From Prescottella defluvii (lineage in GTDB: Bacteria; Actinomycetota; Actinomycetes; Mycobacteriales; Mycobacteriaceae), in contig NZ_JPOC01000057.1 of assembly GCF_000738775.1 (NCBI RefSeq), forward strand, positions 1 through 64,000: a DNA stretch of 64,000 bases, read 5' to 3'. Made by a program: the position numbers and the translations under genes. Numbering within the stretch: position 1 is the first letter of the stretch; each line of letters begins with the position of its first letter. Shown in pieces: positions 8,820 through 17,361 of the stretch. The notes beneath the pieces were generated by a model. The model was not told the origin of the DNA. It did not search any database and was given only the letters and a program-made list of their open reading frames with translations.

Positions 8820-9890
8820 GCCCGTGCCCTGATCCCGGCCGCCGGCTCGCTCGCCGAGGAACGCGTCGATGTGCCGCCATGTGGTGTCCTTCGCGCCGGG
8901 TCCGGCGAGCAGCCCGAGGTGGCTGCCGGGTGCGGTCTCGAACCGCACCGACGGCGAGCCCGGGAGGACGTCGACGATGGCACCGACCGAGTCGGCGGTG
9001 GCGATGACGTCGTCGGTGCCGCCGACCGCCAGCACCGGGACGGCGAGTTCGGCGAGCTTGATCGTGGTGCCGCCCATCGTGACCCGGCCTTCGAGGAGTC
9101 CGTTGCCGAGGACCAGTTCCTCCGCCATCTGGTAGAACAGCCGCGCCGGATACCCGGGCATCCGGGCCATGAACCGGTCGATGGCCTCCATCCGGGCGAG
9201 GGTCTCGGTGTCGTGGAGGTTGCGCGCGACGAACCACGGCTTGAGCAGTTCCCGTGACGGCGCCATGGCGCGGTACGCCACCTGCACCAGCGGGGCCGGC
9301 AGCCCACCCATCAGCCGGGTCAGTTCGGTGACGGGGCGGTGGCCCGTGATCTTCCCGAGTGCCCGCGCCACCGCCATCGTCGGGATCTTCGAGTAGTCGG
9401 TCGGGGTGCCGAGCACGGTGATCGACGCGATCGGCAGGTCGGGATGCGCCGACGCGGTGAGCAGCGAGAGCGTGCCGCCGAGGCTCCAGCCGATGACGTC
9501 CACCGGGGCGCCGTCGTGCAGGTCGCTGACCCGTCGCAAGGCGCCCGGGACGATGTCGTCGGTCCAGTCCTCGAATCCGAGGTTCCGGTCGGCGTAGCCC
9601 ATCGTCCCGTAGTCCACGACGTAGGGCGTGCGACCGGATCCGATCAGGTGTGCCGCGAGGCTCTGGCCGGGCCGCAGGTCGTAGCAGTGCATCGGGACCG
9701 CCAGCGGCGGTACGAGCAGCACCGGGGCGCCCTCGGACCGTGATCCGTAGCGATGAAGATCCCGGTGCTGCTCGCGGTGGACCAGCACGGACGGTGTCCG
9801 CTCCACCGGCGAGACACCGTCACCGAACGTCAGGCCCCACGCATTGCGCAGCGACACGTCCAGACGACTCCCCCAGTCCGATTCCCGCAC
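8802..9890 (-). CDS. Alpha/beta hydrolase, PHA synthase-like
   Basis: A 362-residue cytosolic protein resembling PhaC and acyltransferase-type hydrolases. The segment VLLVPPLAVPMHCYDLRPGQ is typical of the PHA-synthase branch, the nucleophile elbow is GWSLGG near residue 133, the acid is probably in GGTDDVIA, and the histidine is in GSHLGLLAG. The nucleophile is serine, not the cysteine of true PHA synthases, so it is more likely a lipase, esterase or acyltransferase. GTG start with GGGGGA about 8 nt upstream. It converges on and overlaps the propeller gene by 18 bp. Confidence 0.82.
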   Translation of the reverse strand: MRESDWGSRLDVSLRNAWGLTFGDGVSPVERTPSVLVHREQHRDLHRYGSRSEGAPVLLVPPLAVPMHCYDLRPGQSLAAHLIGSGRTPYVVDYGTMGYADRNLGFEDWTDDIVPGALRRVSDLHDGAPVDVIGWSLGGTLSLLTASAHPDLPIASITVLGTPTDYSKIPTMAVARALGKITGHRPVTELTRLMGGLPAPLVQVAYRAMAPSRELLKPWFVARNLHDTETLARMEAIDRFMARMPGYPARLFYQMAEELVLGNGLLEGRVTMGGTTIKLAELAVPVLAVGGTDDVIATADSVGAIVDVLPGSPSVRFETAPGSHLGLLAGPGAKDTTWRHIDAFLGERAGGRDQGTGSASEQ

Positions 9891-9949
9891 AGCCCGATCC
9901 CCCGTATCCGTAGACGACGTCCGTTGCGGGAATCTTACTCGTGAGTCAG

Positions 9950-10576
9950 TTACTGTGACTGCCGGGCCAGCAACTCCTCGAACGGCACCGAGTCCGCGAA
10001 CGGATCGGCCGGGCGGGCGTTCTCCCGCGCGGCCATCGCGGCAGCCAACTCACCGGCCGCACGATCGATCCGTTGCGCGAGTCCTTGGTCGCCGGATCCG
10101 GCCCAGTCCTCGGACGCCGCGTAGACCGCGGTCGGAACGGTCGCGGCCCGCAGGTACGCGAACATCGGACGGATCGCGTGCTCGAGCGCGAGCGAGTGCC
10201 GGCCGGTCCCGCCGGTCGCCCCGGCCAGCACCGGCATGCCGTCGAGCGTCCCCTGGTCGAGGACGTCGAAGAAGGACTTGTACAGACCGCTGTACGACGC
10301 GTTGAAGATCGGTGTCACCGCGACCAGTCCGTCGGACTTCGCGACGCGGTCGACGACCTCACGCAACCCGCCACCGGGAAACCCGGTGAGCAGGTTGTCG
10401 GTGAGCGCGTGCGCGTGGTCGCGCAGTTCGACGATCTCGACATCAGCGGTGATGCCCCGACCGGCGAGTGCGTCGACGGTGGCCGCGGCGAGGCGGTCGG
10501 CCAGCAACCGGCTCGACGACGGCTGCGTCAGCCCGGCCGAGATCACCGTCAGCGTGCGGGTGTTCGAGTCGGTCAT
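9950..10576 (-). CDS. NADPH-dependent FMN reductase, CE1759-type
   Basis: A flavodoxin-like FMN reductase of 208 residues that should supply reduced FMN to the monooxygenase encoded just upstream. It opens with LTVISAGLTQPSSSRLLADR, the phosphate-binding strand-loop, and contains TPIFNASYSGLYKSFFD, the typical NADPH_FMN_red signature. Its ATG overlaps the stop of the luciferase-like gene by 4 bp (ATGA), indicating translational coupling. The pairing matches the corynebacterial CE1758/CE1759 gene pair. The cytosolic substrate of the pair is unknown. Confidence 0.88.
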   Translation of the reverse strand: MTDSNTRTLTVISAGLTQPSSSRLLADRLAAATVDALAGRGITADVEIVELRDHAHALTDNLLTGFPGGGLREVVDRVAKSDGLVAVTPIFNASYSGLYKSFFDVLDQGTLDGMPVLAGATGGTGRHSLALEHAIRPMFAYLRAATVPTAVYAASEDWAGSGDQGLAQRIDRAAGELAAAMAARENARPADPFADSVPFEELLARQSQ

Positions 10577-11664
10577 GACAGCACCTCCGTCTTCTTCGCG
10601 GCGGCCAGCAGGCTCGCATGCGTGGGGGCCTCCGGGACGTGCGCGGGACGCAACGCGTCCATCTCCCGCCGCAGCACCGGAACGACCTCTTCACCCAGCA
10701 GGTCCAACTGCTCGAGGACCGTCTTCAGCGGCAGGCCCGCATGATCGACCAGGAACAGCTGACGCTGGTAGTCGCCGAAGCTCTCACGGAACGTGAGGGT
10801 CTTGTCGATGACCTCCTGCGGGCTGCCGACGGTGAGCGGGGTCTGTTCGGTGAACTCCTCGAGCGACGGCCCGTGACCGTAGACAGGGGCGTTGTCGAAG
10901 TAGGGGCGGAATTCGCGGACCGCATCCTGCGAGTTCTTGCGCATGAACACCTGGCCACCGAGACCGACGATCGCCTGGTCGGCCGAGCCGTGCCCGTAGT
11001 GCTCGTAGCGGCGACGGTAGAGGTTGATCAATTGGATGAAGTGGTCCTTCGGCCAGAAGATGTTGTTCGCGAAGAAGCCGTCACCGTAGAAGGCGGCCTG
11101 CTCGGCGATCTCGGGACTGCGGATCGAGCCGTGCCACACGAAGGGCGGGACGTCGTCGAGGGGACGCGGCGTCGAGGTGAACGACTGCAACGGGGTACGG
11201 AACTTGCCCTGCCAGTTCACCACGTCCTCCCGCCAGAGCTTGCGCAGCAATGCGTAGTTCTCGATCGCGAGGGGGATGCCCTGCCGGATGTCCTGCCCGA
11301 ACCACGGGTACACCGGTCCGGTGTTGCCACGGCCGAGCATGAGGTCCACACGACCGTCGGCCAGATGCTGGAGCATCGCGTAGTCCTCGGCGATCTTCAC
11401 CGGATCGTTGGTGGTGATGAGCGTCGTGGATGTCGACAGCATGATCCGCTCGGTGCGAGCGGCGATGTAGCCGAGCATCGTCGTCGGCGACGACGGCACG
11501 AACGGCGGGTTGTGGTGCTCGCCGGTGGCGAAGACGTCCAGACCCACCTCTTCGGCCTTCACGGCGATCGCGACCATGGCCTTGATGCGCTCGGCCTCGG
11601 TCGGGGTCCGTCCGATGGTCGGGTCCATGGTCACGTCGCCGACGGTGAAGATTCCGAATTGCAT
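10573..11664 (-). CDS. Luciferase-like FMN-dependent monooxygenase, CE1758-type
   Basis: A 363-residue TIM-barrel flavin monooxygenase. It begins MQFGIFTVGDVTMDPTIGRT and carries AVKAEEVGLDVFATGEHH and LADGRVDLMLGRGNTGPVYPWFG, hallmarks of the LLM class. It uses reduced FMN and oxygen, presumably from the reductase encoded by the overlapping next gene. Substrate unknown. ATG at 11664 is chosen over 11676 because GGAGG lies 5 nt upstream. Downstream of a TetR gene on the same strand, with its own promoter region at 11665-11750. Confidence 0.92.
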   Translation of the reverse strand: MQFGIFTVGDVTMDPTIGRTPTEAERIKAMVAIAVKAEEVGLDVFATGEHHNPPFVPSSPTTMLGYIAARTERIMLSTSTTLITTNDPVKIAEDYAMLQHLADGRVDLMLGRGNTGPVYPWFGQDIRQGIPLAIENYALLRKLWREDVVNWQGKFRTPLQSFTSTPRPLDDVPPFVWHGSIRSPEIAEQAAFYGDGFFANNIFWPKDHFIQLINLYRRRYEHYGHGSADQAIVGLGGQVFMRKNSQDAVREFRPYFDNAPVYGHGPSLEEFTEQTPLTVGSPQEVIDKTLTFRESFGDYQRQLFLVDHAGLPLKTVLEQLDLLGEEVVPVLRREMDALRPAHVPEAPTHASLLAAAKKTEVLS

Positions 11665-11678
11665 GCCTACCTCCAAGG

Positions 11679-11703
11679 TATTCCAAGTTTCAACTATATT
11701 CCA
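11679..11703 (-). promoter_or_regulatory. Candidate operator upstream of the monooxygenase operon
   Basis: Two TATTCCA copies (11679 and 11697) flank a short palindrome AGTTTCAACT at 11686-11695. The element is AT-rich compared with its surroundings and begins 15 bp upstream of the monooxygenase start. It looks like a regulator site, possibly for the adjacent TetR protein, but no consensus is known to me. Confidence 0.35.
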
Positions 11704-11750
11704 CTAACCGTGAACACCGGACCGATATTCCGAACCCGAGTGCTACCGAC

Positions 11751-12332
11751 TCAACCGCAGGTCAGCGCCGGTAGCACCACGCGATCCACGACGCGTTCGA
11801 TGAACTCTCGACCCACCGGCTGCGCCGTCACCGTGACACGGTGGAACGTCAACGCGGGGAAGACCGTGCCGATCAGTTCGGTGTCACACGTCGCCGGAAC
11901 GTCCCCACGCTCGACGGCACGGGCCACGATCGACCGGTAGACGGCCCGGCGCGGCTCGGTGACCGCCGCACGGACCGCGTCGCGCAGTTCACCGTCGTGC
12001 GCCATCGCAGTGAGCAACCCCGCGACGACGGCGTCGCGCCGCACGTCGGGGTCGTGCCACGCCGACGCCGCCATCACGAGGTCCTCACGCAGATTGCCGG
12101 TGTCGGGCTCGAGATACGAATCATGCAGCAGCGCAACCGCATCGGCGACCAACGCACTCTTTCCTGCCCAGCGCCGGTACACGGTGGCCTTGCCGGCACC
12201 GCACCGAGCTGCGACCGAGTCGATCGACAGCCGGTCGTAGCCCACCTCCGCGAGCAGATCCTGCGTCGCGAGCAGCAGATCGCGCTCGCGCTCCATGTCG
12301 CGGGGACGCCCCGCACGCGTTGACTGCGACAC
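11751..12332 (-). CDS. TetR/AcrR family transcriptional regulator
   Basis: A 193-residue repressor with an N-terminal helix-turn-helix (LLAEVGYDRLSIDSVAARCG, then KATVYRRWAGK, residues about 20-60) and a ligand-binding C domain. GTG at 12332 follows GAAGGGAGAGAAG and is preferred to an upstream ATG at 12386 that would add a basic tail overlapping a palindrome. It lies between an MFS exporter gene and the flavin operon on the same strand, so it may regulate either. Candidate operators are the sites at 13938-13960 and 11679-11703. Confidence 0.9.
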   Translation of the reverse strand: MSQSTRAGRPRDMERERDLLLATQDLLAEVGYDRLSIDSVAARCGAGKATVYRRWAGKSALVADAVALLHDSYLEPDTGNLREDLVMAASAWHDPDVRRDAVVAGLLTAMAHDGELRDAVRAAVTEPRRAVYRSIVARAVERGDVPATCDTELIGTVFPALTFHRVTVTAQPVGREFIERVVDRVVLPALTCG

Positions 12333-12348
12333 CTTCTCTCCCTTCACC

Positions 12349-12392
12349 GGGAGTTCAGTGTGGCGGCGACGTCGCCGCCACACCAAACTCCC
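12349..12392. terminator. 44-bp palindrome between MFS exporter and TetR genes
   Basis: Two 22-nt arms (12349-12370, 12371-12392) are complementary except for a short mismatch (CAG against TGG) and meet at GAC/GTC with no spacer. It begins 8 bp past the MFS stop and 17 bp before the TetR start. It probably terminates the MFS transcript; the lack of a loop also allows a DNA-level role such as an operator. Confidence 0.7.
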
Positions 12393-12399
12393 AGTTGCC

Positions 12400-13899
12400 T
12401 CAGCCCGCGTGCACCGGGGGCTTCTCCCCCGTCGCCGCCCGGGCGTTGATCGCCGTGAAGGTGACGACCACCCCGACGATCAACAGCACCGCCGCGCCGG
12501 CGAACGCCGCCGTGAATCCGCTCGTCAGCGCGTCCGCGGCCCGCTCGAGCAGCGCCCCGTCCCCCGTCGCCACGGCCTGGAAGTAGGCGTGGTCGGCGTC
12601 GGGCAGCGAGTCGTTCGCGGTGGCGGTGGCGACCGTCGACAGGATCGCCAGGCCCATCGCGCCACCGATCTGCTGCGCCGTGCTGAGCAGGGCGGACGCG
12701 ATTCCGGCGTCGGCGTGCGTGACGCCGGAGACCGCACCGAGTGTCATCGGCAGGAAGCTGCTGCCGAGGCCGACGGCAGTCACGAACATCGCGGGCATGA
12801 GATGCGTCAGGTACGACGAGCCCGGCTCGAGCATCGCCAACCACGCCATGCCGATCGCGGCGACGACCAGACCCGGTCCGGCGAGCAGGCGGGCGGGCAG
12901 GCGTCCCGCCAACTTCGATCCGACCCCGGTGGCGAGCGCCATGCCGAAGCTGAACGGCAGGTAGGCCAGACCGGTCTGAACCGGCGAGTACTCCAGCACC
13001 TGCTGCATGTACAGCGACAGGAAGTAGAACGTCGCGAACATCGCTGCACCGATGATGAGCATCGCCGCGTACGAACCGGATCGGTTGCGGTCCTTCAGGA
13101 GCCGCAGCGGCATCATCGGATGGTCGGAACGGGTCTGGATCACGAGGAACGCCGCCAGCAGCGCCACCGCGGATGCGAACAGGCCGAGGGTCAGCGGATC
13201 GGTCCAGCCGTCCTCGCCGCCACGGGTGATGCCGTAGACGAGTGCGACCAGGCCGAGGGTGCCGGTGACGGCACCGGGCACGTCGAGACGGCCGCGGACA
13301 CGGTCGCCCGCCGGCAGGACGGCGGTGCCGAACAGCAGCGCGATACCGATCGGCACGTTGACGAAGAAGATCCAGCGCCAGTCGAGGTAGTCGGTGAGCA
13401 CGCCGCCGAGGAGCAGGCCAATGGTCGATCCGATGCCCGACATCGCGGCATACACGCCCATCGCCTTGTTGCGCGGTCCTCCCTCGGGGAAGGTGGTCGC
13501 GATCAACGAGAGCGCCGTGGGCGCGGCGATCGCGGCACCCACACCCTGCAGGATGCGTGCGGCGATCAGCAGTTCCGCGTTGGGAGCGAAGCCGCCGAGC
13601 AGGGACGCGACGGTGAAGACGACGATACCGACGCGGAACATGCGTCGACGGCCGAAAAGATCACCGGAGCGGCCGCCGAGCAGCAGCAATCCACCGAACG
13701 CCAGCACGTACGAGTTCACGATCCAGGCCAGTCCCGATGCCGAGATGCCGAGGTCGGCTTGGATGCTGGGTAGCGCGATGTTGGTGATGGTGCTGTCGAG
13801 GATCACCATCAACTGGGCCGTCGCGATGACGACGAGCGCCAGCCCGAGGTGTCGCGGCGCCGCGACGGCGGGTGCGCGCGATGTGGACGAGGTTGTCAT
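12400..13899 (-). CDS. MFS drug exporter, DHA2 family (14 TM)
   Basis: A 499-residue proton-driven exporter. Motif D1 of the EmrB/QacA branch is seen as VILDSTITNIALPSIQ, motif A as GGRSGDLFGRRRMF, and 14 hydrophobic segments are spread over the length. Substrates are likely amphipathic drugs or metabolites. A TetR gene lies 68 bp downstream on the same strand, behind a palindrome, and an inverted repeat sits upstream of the start at 13938-13960, consistent with TetR-controlled export. Divergent from the AidB-like gene. Confidence 0.92.
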   Translation of the reverse strand: MTTSSTSRAPAVAAPRHLGLALVVIATAQLMVILDSTITNIALPSIQADLGISASGLAWIVNSYVLAFGGLLLLGGRSGDLFGRRRMFRVGIVVFTVASLLGGFAPNAELLIAARILQGVGAAIAAPTALSLIATTFPEGGPRNKAMGVYAAMSGIGSTIGLLLGGVLTDYLDWRWIFFVNVPIGIALLFGTAVLPAGDRVRGRLDVPGAVTGTLGLVALVYGITRGGEDGWTDPLTLGLFASAVALLAAFLVIQTRSDHPMMPLRLLKDRNRSGSYAAMLIIGAAMFATFYFLSLYMQQVLEYSPVQTGLAYLPFSFGMALATGVGSKLAGRLPARLLAGPGLVVAAIGMAWLAMLEPGSSYLTHLMPAMFVTAVGLGSSFLPMTLGAVSGVTHADAGIASALLSTAQQIGGAMGLAILSTVATATANDSLPDADHAYFQAVATGDGALLERAADALTSGFTAAFAGAAVLLIVGVVVTFTAINARAATGEKPPVHAG

Positions 13900-13937
13900 G
13901 GCCGAACCTTCCGAGATCGAGAGCAGTACTGCAATAT

Positions 13938-13960
13938 CAATACGCTACCGTCTCGTATTG
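13938..13960. promoter_or_regulatory. Inverted repeat CAATACG-N9-CGTATTG, likely operator
   Basis: Perfect 7-bp arms spaced by 9 bp lie 39 bp upstream of the MFS start and about 86 bp before the divergent AidB-like gene. Size and symmetry suit a TetR dimer, so the regulator at 11751-12332 is the obvious candidate. The surrounding TGCAATATCAATACG is AT-rich, as expected for a promoter. Confidence 0.6.
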
Positions 13961-14046
13961 TATTCCCGTCGGGCCTTGACGATCGCCCGCCAGCGTCATT
14001 GACTGCTGATCGAAGGATCGCCGTCACCGCCGCACGAGGGGGTCGT

Positions 14047-15684
14047 ATGAGGGTCACGCACGAGGTCACCAACCAGGTTCCGCCACTGATCGAGTACGAC
14101 GCAGCCGACTACGCGCCGATCCTCGAGGCGCTGCAGCACGAGGGCGCGCACGAGGCCCTCGACGAAGTGCACCGCGTCGGACGCCTCGCCGGCGGCTCCG
14201 AGGCGCAGGCGCTGGGCGACCTGGCCGAGGCCCATCCCCCGACACTGCGCACCCACGACCGCTACGGCCACCGCATCGACGAGGTCGAGTACGACCCCGC
14301 CTATCACCAGCTGATGGACACGGCCGTGGAACTGGGCCTGCACGGCGCCCCGTGGGCGGACCCCCGGTCGAATGCGCACCTCGTCCGCGCCGCGAAGATG
14401 GCGGTGTGGGGGCAGGTGGACGCCGGCCACGGGTGTCCGATCTCGATGACGTACGCCGCGGTGCCCGCGCTGCGACACAACCCCGACCTCGCGCTGCAGT
14501 ACGAACCACTGCTCACGGCGCGGGTGTACGACCCGGAACTGCGGGCCCCGCTCACCAAGCCCGGGCTGATCGCCGGCATGTCGATGACCGAGAAGCAGGG
14601 CGGCTCCGACGTCCGCGCCGGCACCACCCGCGCCGTCCCTCAGTCGGACGGGTCCTACCTGCTCACGGGGCACAAGTGGTTCACGTCGGCGCCGATGTCG
14701 GACATCTTCCTGGTGCTCGCGCACGCGCCCGGCGGCCTGACGTGCTTCCTGCTCCCCCGGATCCTGCCGGACGGCTCCCGCAACGCGATGTACCTGCAGC
14801 GACTCAAGGACAAGCTCGGCAACCATTCGAACGCCAGTAGCGAGGTGGAGTACGACGAGGCGGTGGCGTGGCGGGTCGGCGATGAGGGCCGCGGGGTGCG
14901 CACCATCGTCGAGATGGTCAACATGACGCGACTGGACTGCACGATCGGCACCGCGACCGGCATGCGTGTCGGCGTCACGCAGGCCGCGCACCATGCGGCG
15001 TACCGGAGCGCGTTCGGTGCACGCCTCGTCGACCAGCCACTGATGCGGAACGTGCTCGCGGACCTGGCCGTCGAATCGGAGGCGTCGACGACGGTCGCAC
15101 TGTGGCTCGCGGCGCTCACCGACCGCGCCGACAACGGCGACCCGCAGGCGTCGATCCTGCGCCGTGTCGCCCTCGCGGTGAGCAAGTACTACGTGTGCAA
15201 GCGGGGACCGGCGCACGCCGCCGAGGCCCTGGAATGCTTGGGCGGCAACGGTTATGTCGAAGAGTCACGGATGCCTCGGCTCTACCGGGAGGCGCCGCTG
15301 CTGTCGGTGTGGGAGGGGTCGGGCAACATCGCGGCCCTCGACGTCCTGCGTGCGATGGCGCGCCAGCCCGAGTCGCTGGAGGCGTTCTTCGACGAACTCG
15401 ACGACAGCGCCGGGGCCGACGTCCGACTCGATGCCGCGGTCGCGAACCTGAAGAACGCGTTCACCGATGTCGAGACGCTGCAGCACCGGGCGCGGCGGGT
15501 GGTCGGAGACATGGCGCTCGCACTGCAGGGTGCGCTCCTGGTCCGGTCCGGGCATCCCGCGGTCGCCGACGCCTTCTGCGCGACCCGGCTCGCCGGAGAT
15601 TGGGGTACCGCGTTCGGCACGTTGCCCACGGGGCTGGATCTGGCGCCGATCATCGACCGCGCAACCCCCAAGGTCGGTTCCTGA
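14047..15684 (+). CDS. AidB-like acyl-CoA dehydrogenase
   Basis: A 545-residue flavoprotein of the AidB branch of acyl-CoA dehydrogenases, about 150 residues longer than classical members. Recognisable segments are GMSMTEKQGGSDVR, LTGHKWFTSAPMSDIFL, LKDKLGNHSNASSEVE and LECLGGNGYVEESRMPRLYREA. E. coli AidB is induced by alkylation and binds DNA while showing weak isovaleryl-CoA dehydrogenase activity; whether this one protects DNA is unknown. ATG at 14047 follows GAGGGGG. Divergent from the MFS exporter, so it shares a 147-bp control region with it. Confidence 0.88.
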   Translation: MRVTHEVTNQVPPLIEYDAADYAPILEALQHEGAHEALDEVHRVGRLAGGSEAQALGDLAEAHPPTLRTHDRYGHRIDEVEYDPAYHQLMDTAVELGLHGAPWADPRSNAHLVRAAKMAVWGQVDAGHGCPISMTYAAVPALRHNPDLALQYEPLLTARVYDPELRAPLTKPGLIAGMSMTEKQGGSDVRAGTTRAVPQSDGSYLLTGHKWFTSAPMSDIFLVLAHAPGGLTCFLLPRILPDGSRNAMYLQRLKDKLGNHSNASSEVEYDEAVAWRVGDEGRGVRTIVEMVNMTRLDCTIGTATGMRVGVTQAAHHAAYRSAFGARLVDQPLMRNVLADLAVESEASTTVALWLAALTDRADNGDPQASILRRVALAVSKYYVCKRGPAHAAEALECLGGNGYVEESRMPRLYREAPLLSVWEGSGNIAALDVLRAMARQPESLEAFFDELDDSAGADVRLDAAVANLKNAFTDVETLQHRARRVVGDMALALQGALLVRSGHPAVADAFCATRLAGDWGTAFGTLPTGLDLAPIIDRATPKVGS

Positions 15685-15712
15685 CACGACCGGTTCCTGA
15701 CATAGTGGAGTC

Positions 15713-16054
15713 ATGGCCGACGACCTGGATGCACAGCCCGAAGTGAACGCCGCACAGGATCTCAACCGTTACGAGGTCCGTGTCGGAGACACCACCGCGG
15801 GGTTCACGCAATTCGTCGACAGCGGTGACCAGCGGATCTTCTTCCACACCGAGATCGGCGAGCGTTTCGCCGGCCGGGGTCTGGCGAGCACGCTGATCCG
15901 CGCGGCACTCGAGGACACCGTTGCCCGCGGGAAGCGGATCGTACCGATCTGCCCGTTCGTCGCGGGATTCCTGGAGAAGCACGACGACTTCAGGGGCTAC
16001 GTCGACGCCGTCACACCCGCCGCGCAGCAGGCGGTCATCGACTCGCAACGCTGA
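15713..16054 (+). CDS. Small GNAT-type N-acetyltransferase (YjdJ-like)
   Basis: A 113-residue protein of the short GNAT group. The acetyl-CoA loop is GERFAGRGLASTLIRAALE, followed by RIVPICPFVAGFLEKH, the usual C-terminal block. It resembles E. coli YjdJ and plant NATA-like mini acetyltransferases; substrate unknown. It lies 28 bp after the AidB-like gene. An 11-bp direct repeat (GGTTCCTGACA) just before its start overlaps the gap. It ends before a strong bidirectional terminator. Confidence 0.85.
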   Translation: MADDLDAQPEVNAAQDLNRYEVRVGDTTAGFTQFVDSGDQRIFFHTEIGERFAGRGLASTLIRAALEDTVARGKRIVPICPFVAGFLEKHDDFRGYVDAVTPAAQQAVIDSQR

Positions 16055-16067
16055 GCGACCACCCTCC

Positions 16068-16097
16068 GACAGCACGAGACAACACGAGACAACACGA
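16068..16097. repeat. Three tandem 10-bp units
   Basis: Units gacagcacga, gacaacacga and gacaacacga follow each other directly, and the third runs into the left arm of the terminator at 16095-16134. It lies 13 bp past the stop of the GNAT gene. No function is evident. Confidence 0.8.
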
Positions 16098-16134
16098 CAG
16101 GCCCCGCTCCGTTTCCACGGAGCGGGGCCTGTCG
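16095..16134. terminator. Bidirectional terminator between GNAT and cold-shock genes
   Basis: Perfect 18-bp arms (CGACAGGCCCCGCTCCGT and complement) with a TTCC tetraloop lie between two convergent stops, 41 bp after the GNAT gene and 30 bp after the csp gene. Confidence 0.92.
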
Positions 16135-16164
16135 TCAGTTGTCACCCGATCGGGCGACGCGCGA

Positions 16165-16368
16165 TCAGATCGCGGTGATGTTCGTGGCCTGGGGGCCCTT
16201 GGCGCCCTGGCCCAGATCGTAGGAGACGCGCTGGTTCTCGTCGAGGCTGCGGAAGCCGCCGCCCTGGATCTCCGAGTAGTGCGCGAACACGTCAGCGCTG
16301 CCGTCCTCGGGAGCGATGAAGCCGAAGCCCTTTTCAGCGTTGAACCACTTCACGGTGCCGGTTGCCAT
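16165..16368 (-). CDS. Cold-shock protein, CspA family
   Basis: A 67-residue single-stranded nucleic-acid-binding protein and RNA chaperone. It starts [20 protein letters not shown], with RNP1 KGFGFI and RNP2 DVFAHYS both intact, and ends [20 protein letters not shown] precedes the ATG by 6 nt. No other start fits upstream, and the 160-bp gap to the next gene is relatively A/T-rich, in keeping with the long structured leaders of csp mRNAs. It ends at a strong hairpin. Confidence 0.96.
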   Translation of the reverse strand: MATGTVKWFNAEKGFGFIAPEDGSADVFAHYSEIQGGGFRSLDENQRVSYDLGQGAKGPQATNITAI

Positions 16369-16531
16369 TTTGTACTCCTCATGCTTGCCGATCACGAATC
16401 GCCGATGTTCGAGCGACCCGGGCCGGTACTGCCGAAAGCGATACCCGAAGAGGAGATCTATCCCCCACAACTAAAGGAATTGCGAGCGCACAGACATGCA
16501 ACCACAAAACACTATGACCACTTTCAGTCAA

Positions 16532-16984
16532 TCACACTTGCGTCGAGAAGTCGACGCGATTCGGATCACTTTGCCGGACAGAAGATCTCCACGCTTCGTT
16601 CCGCGATGCGCCGACGCAGCCGCCGGCCGTCGCGACGTGACGGACCCACCGATCGCTGCGGCGGTGCGTTCGGCCGAGCCGACGGATCTCACGGAGCCAG
16701 AAGTGCGTCGCAAGGGTAGTCTGCGCACCACCATCCGGATGGTCCGACGCTCCGTCCACAACGGTGACCAACGCCTCCGCGAGGGCTGCGACCCTGAGAT
16801 TGTTGTCCTGGGAGTGTCGCGTCAGCAGTTGCACGGCGGCGTCGCGTTCGCATCGGTAGAGGATGCCGACGATCTCCAAGGCGCGCGCCCGGAGGGTCGC
16901 GGACCGGCCGCGAGCGTGCTCTCGAGGGACTCCCGAGGAGTCCGGGCCGGTATCGACCGGCGAACAGATGGTACTGGAGTGCAT
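16532..16984 (-). CDS. Small ANTAR-domain protein
   Basis: A 150-residue product. Residues 30-75 read ALEIVGILYRCERDAAVQLL then SQDNNLRVAALAEALV, matching the three-helix ANTAR RNA-binding domain that acts as an antiterminator in response regulators such as AmiR and NasR. No receiver or GAF domain precedes it, so it would be a stand-alone ANTAR protein. The ATG is backed by GAAGGA 4 nt upstream, which argues for a real gene. The basic 70-residue tail after the ANTAR core has no similarity I can name and may be a read-through of a frameshifted end. Lies upstream of csp on the same strand. Confidence 0.6.
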   Translation of the reverse strand: MHSSTICSPVDTGPDSSGVPREHARGRSATLRARALEIVGILYRCERDAAVQLLTRHSQDNNLRVAALAEALVTVVDGASDHPDGGAQTTLATHFWLREIRRLGRTHRRSDRWVRHVATAGGCVGASRNEAWRSSVRQSDPNRVDFSTQV

Positions 16985-17361
16985 GTATTCCTTCGTGGTC
17001 GTCGCGAATTCACTTCGGCGACAACACGTATCGGCGCAACGCGCCTGGCTGTGATCTTCCGGTCGACGGCGGGCCCGACTCGCGAGCGCTCGACCTGTGA
17101 GTTCGTGAGGAGGTCAGGGATTCGACGGTGACGTCGCTTCGGCGGCCCAGGATCAGAATCCGAGCCGGCATGCCGCCTTGATGGCGCACCTGACGGTCCC
17201 ACTGTACGGCATGCGCCAGGATTGGTGGCCGCTGCCCCGCGCGCGGCGGTTCCGCGATTCGCCTCGAGGGCCTCCCGCCAGGGCAGTGATCGGCCCTAAC
17301 ATGGGGAGTGGCGCAGGCACGATGCGCCATCCCGACCCGCGGTCGTGGAAAGGATCGACCG
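16985..17361. other. 377-bp gap between ANTAR gene and secreted peptide gene
   Basis: This divergent intergenic stretch holds the promoter regions for both flanking genes. I see no convincing coding frame, RNA gene or strong inverted repeat in it. Confidence 0.5.

Noticed and set aside
9950-11664. Possible F420-dependent rather than FMN-dependent monooxygenase
   Set aside because: The directly overlapping FMN reductase gene and family signature favour FMN.
15676-15702. 11-bp direct repeat GGTTCCTGACA before the GNAT gene
   Set aside because: Spans the aidB-like stop and the short gap; two copies only, no promoter elements fit, likely accidental.
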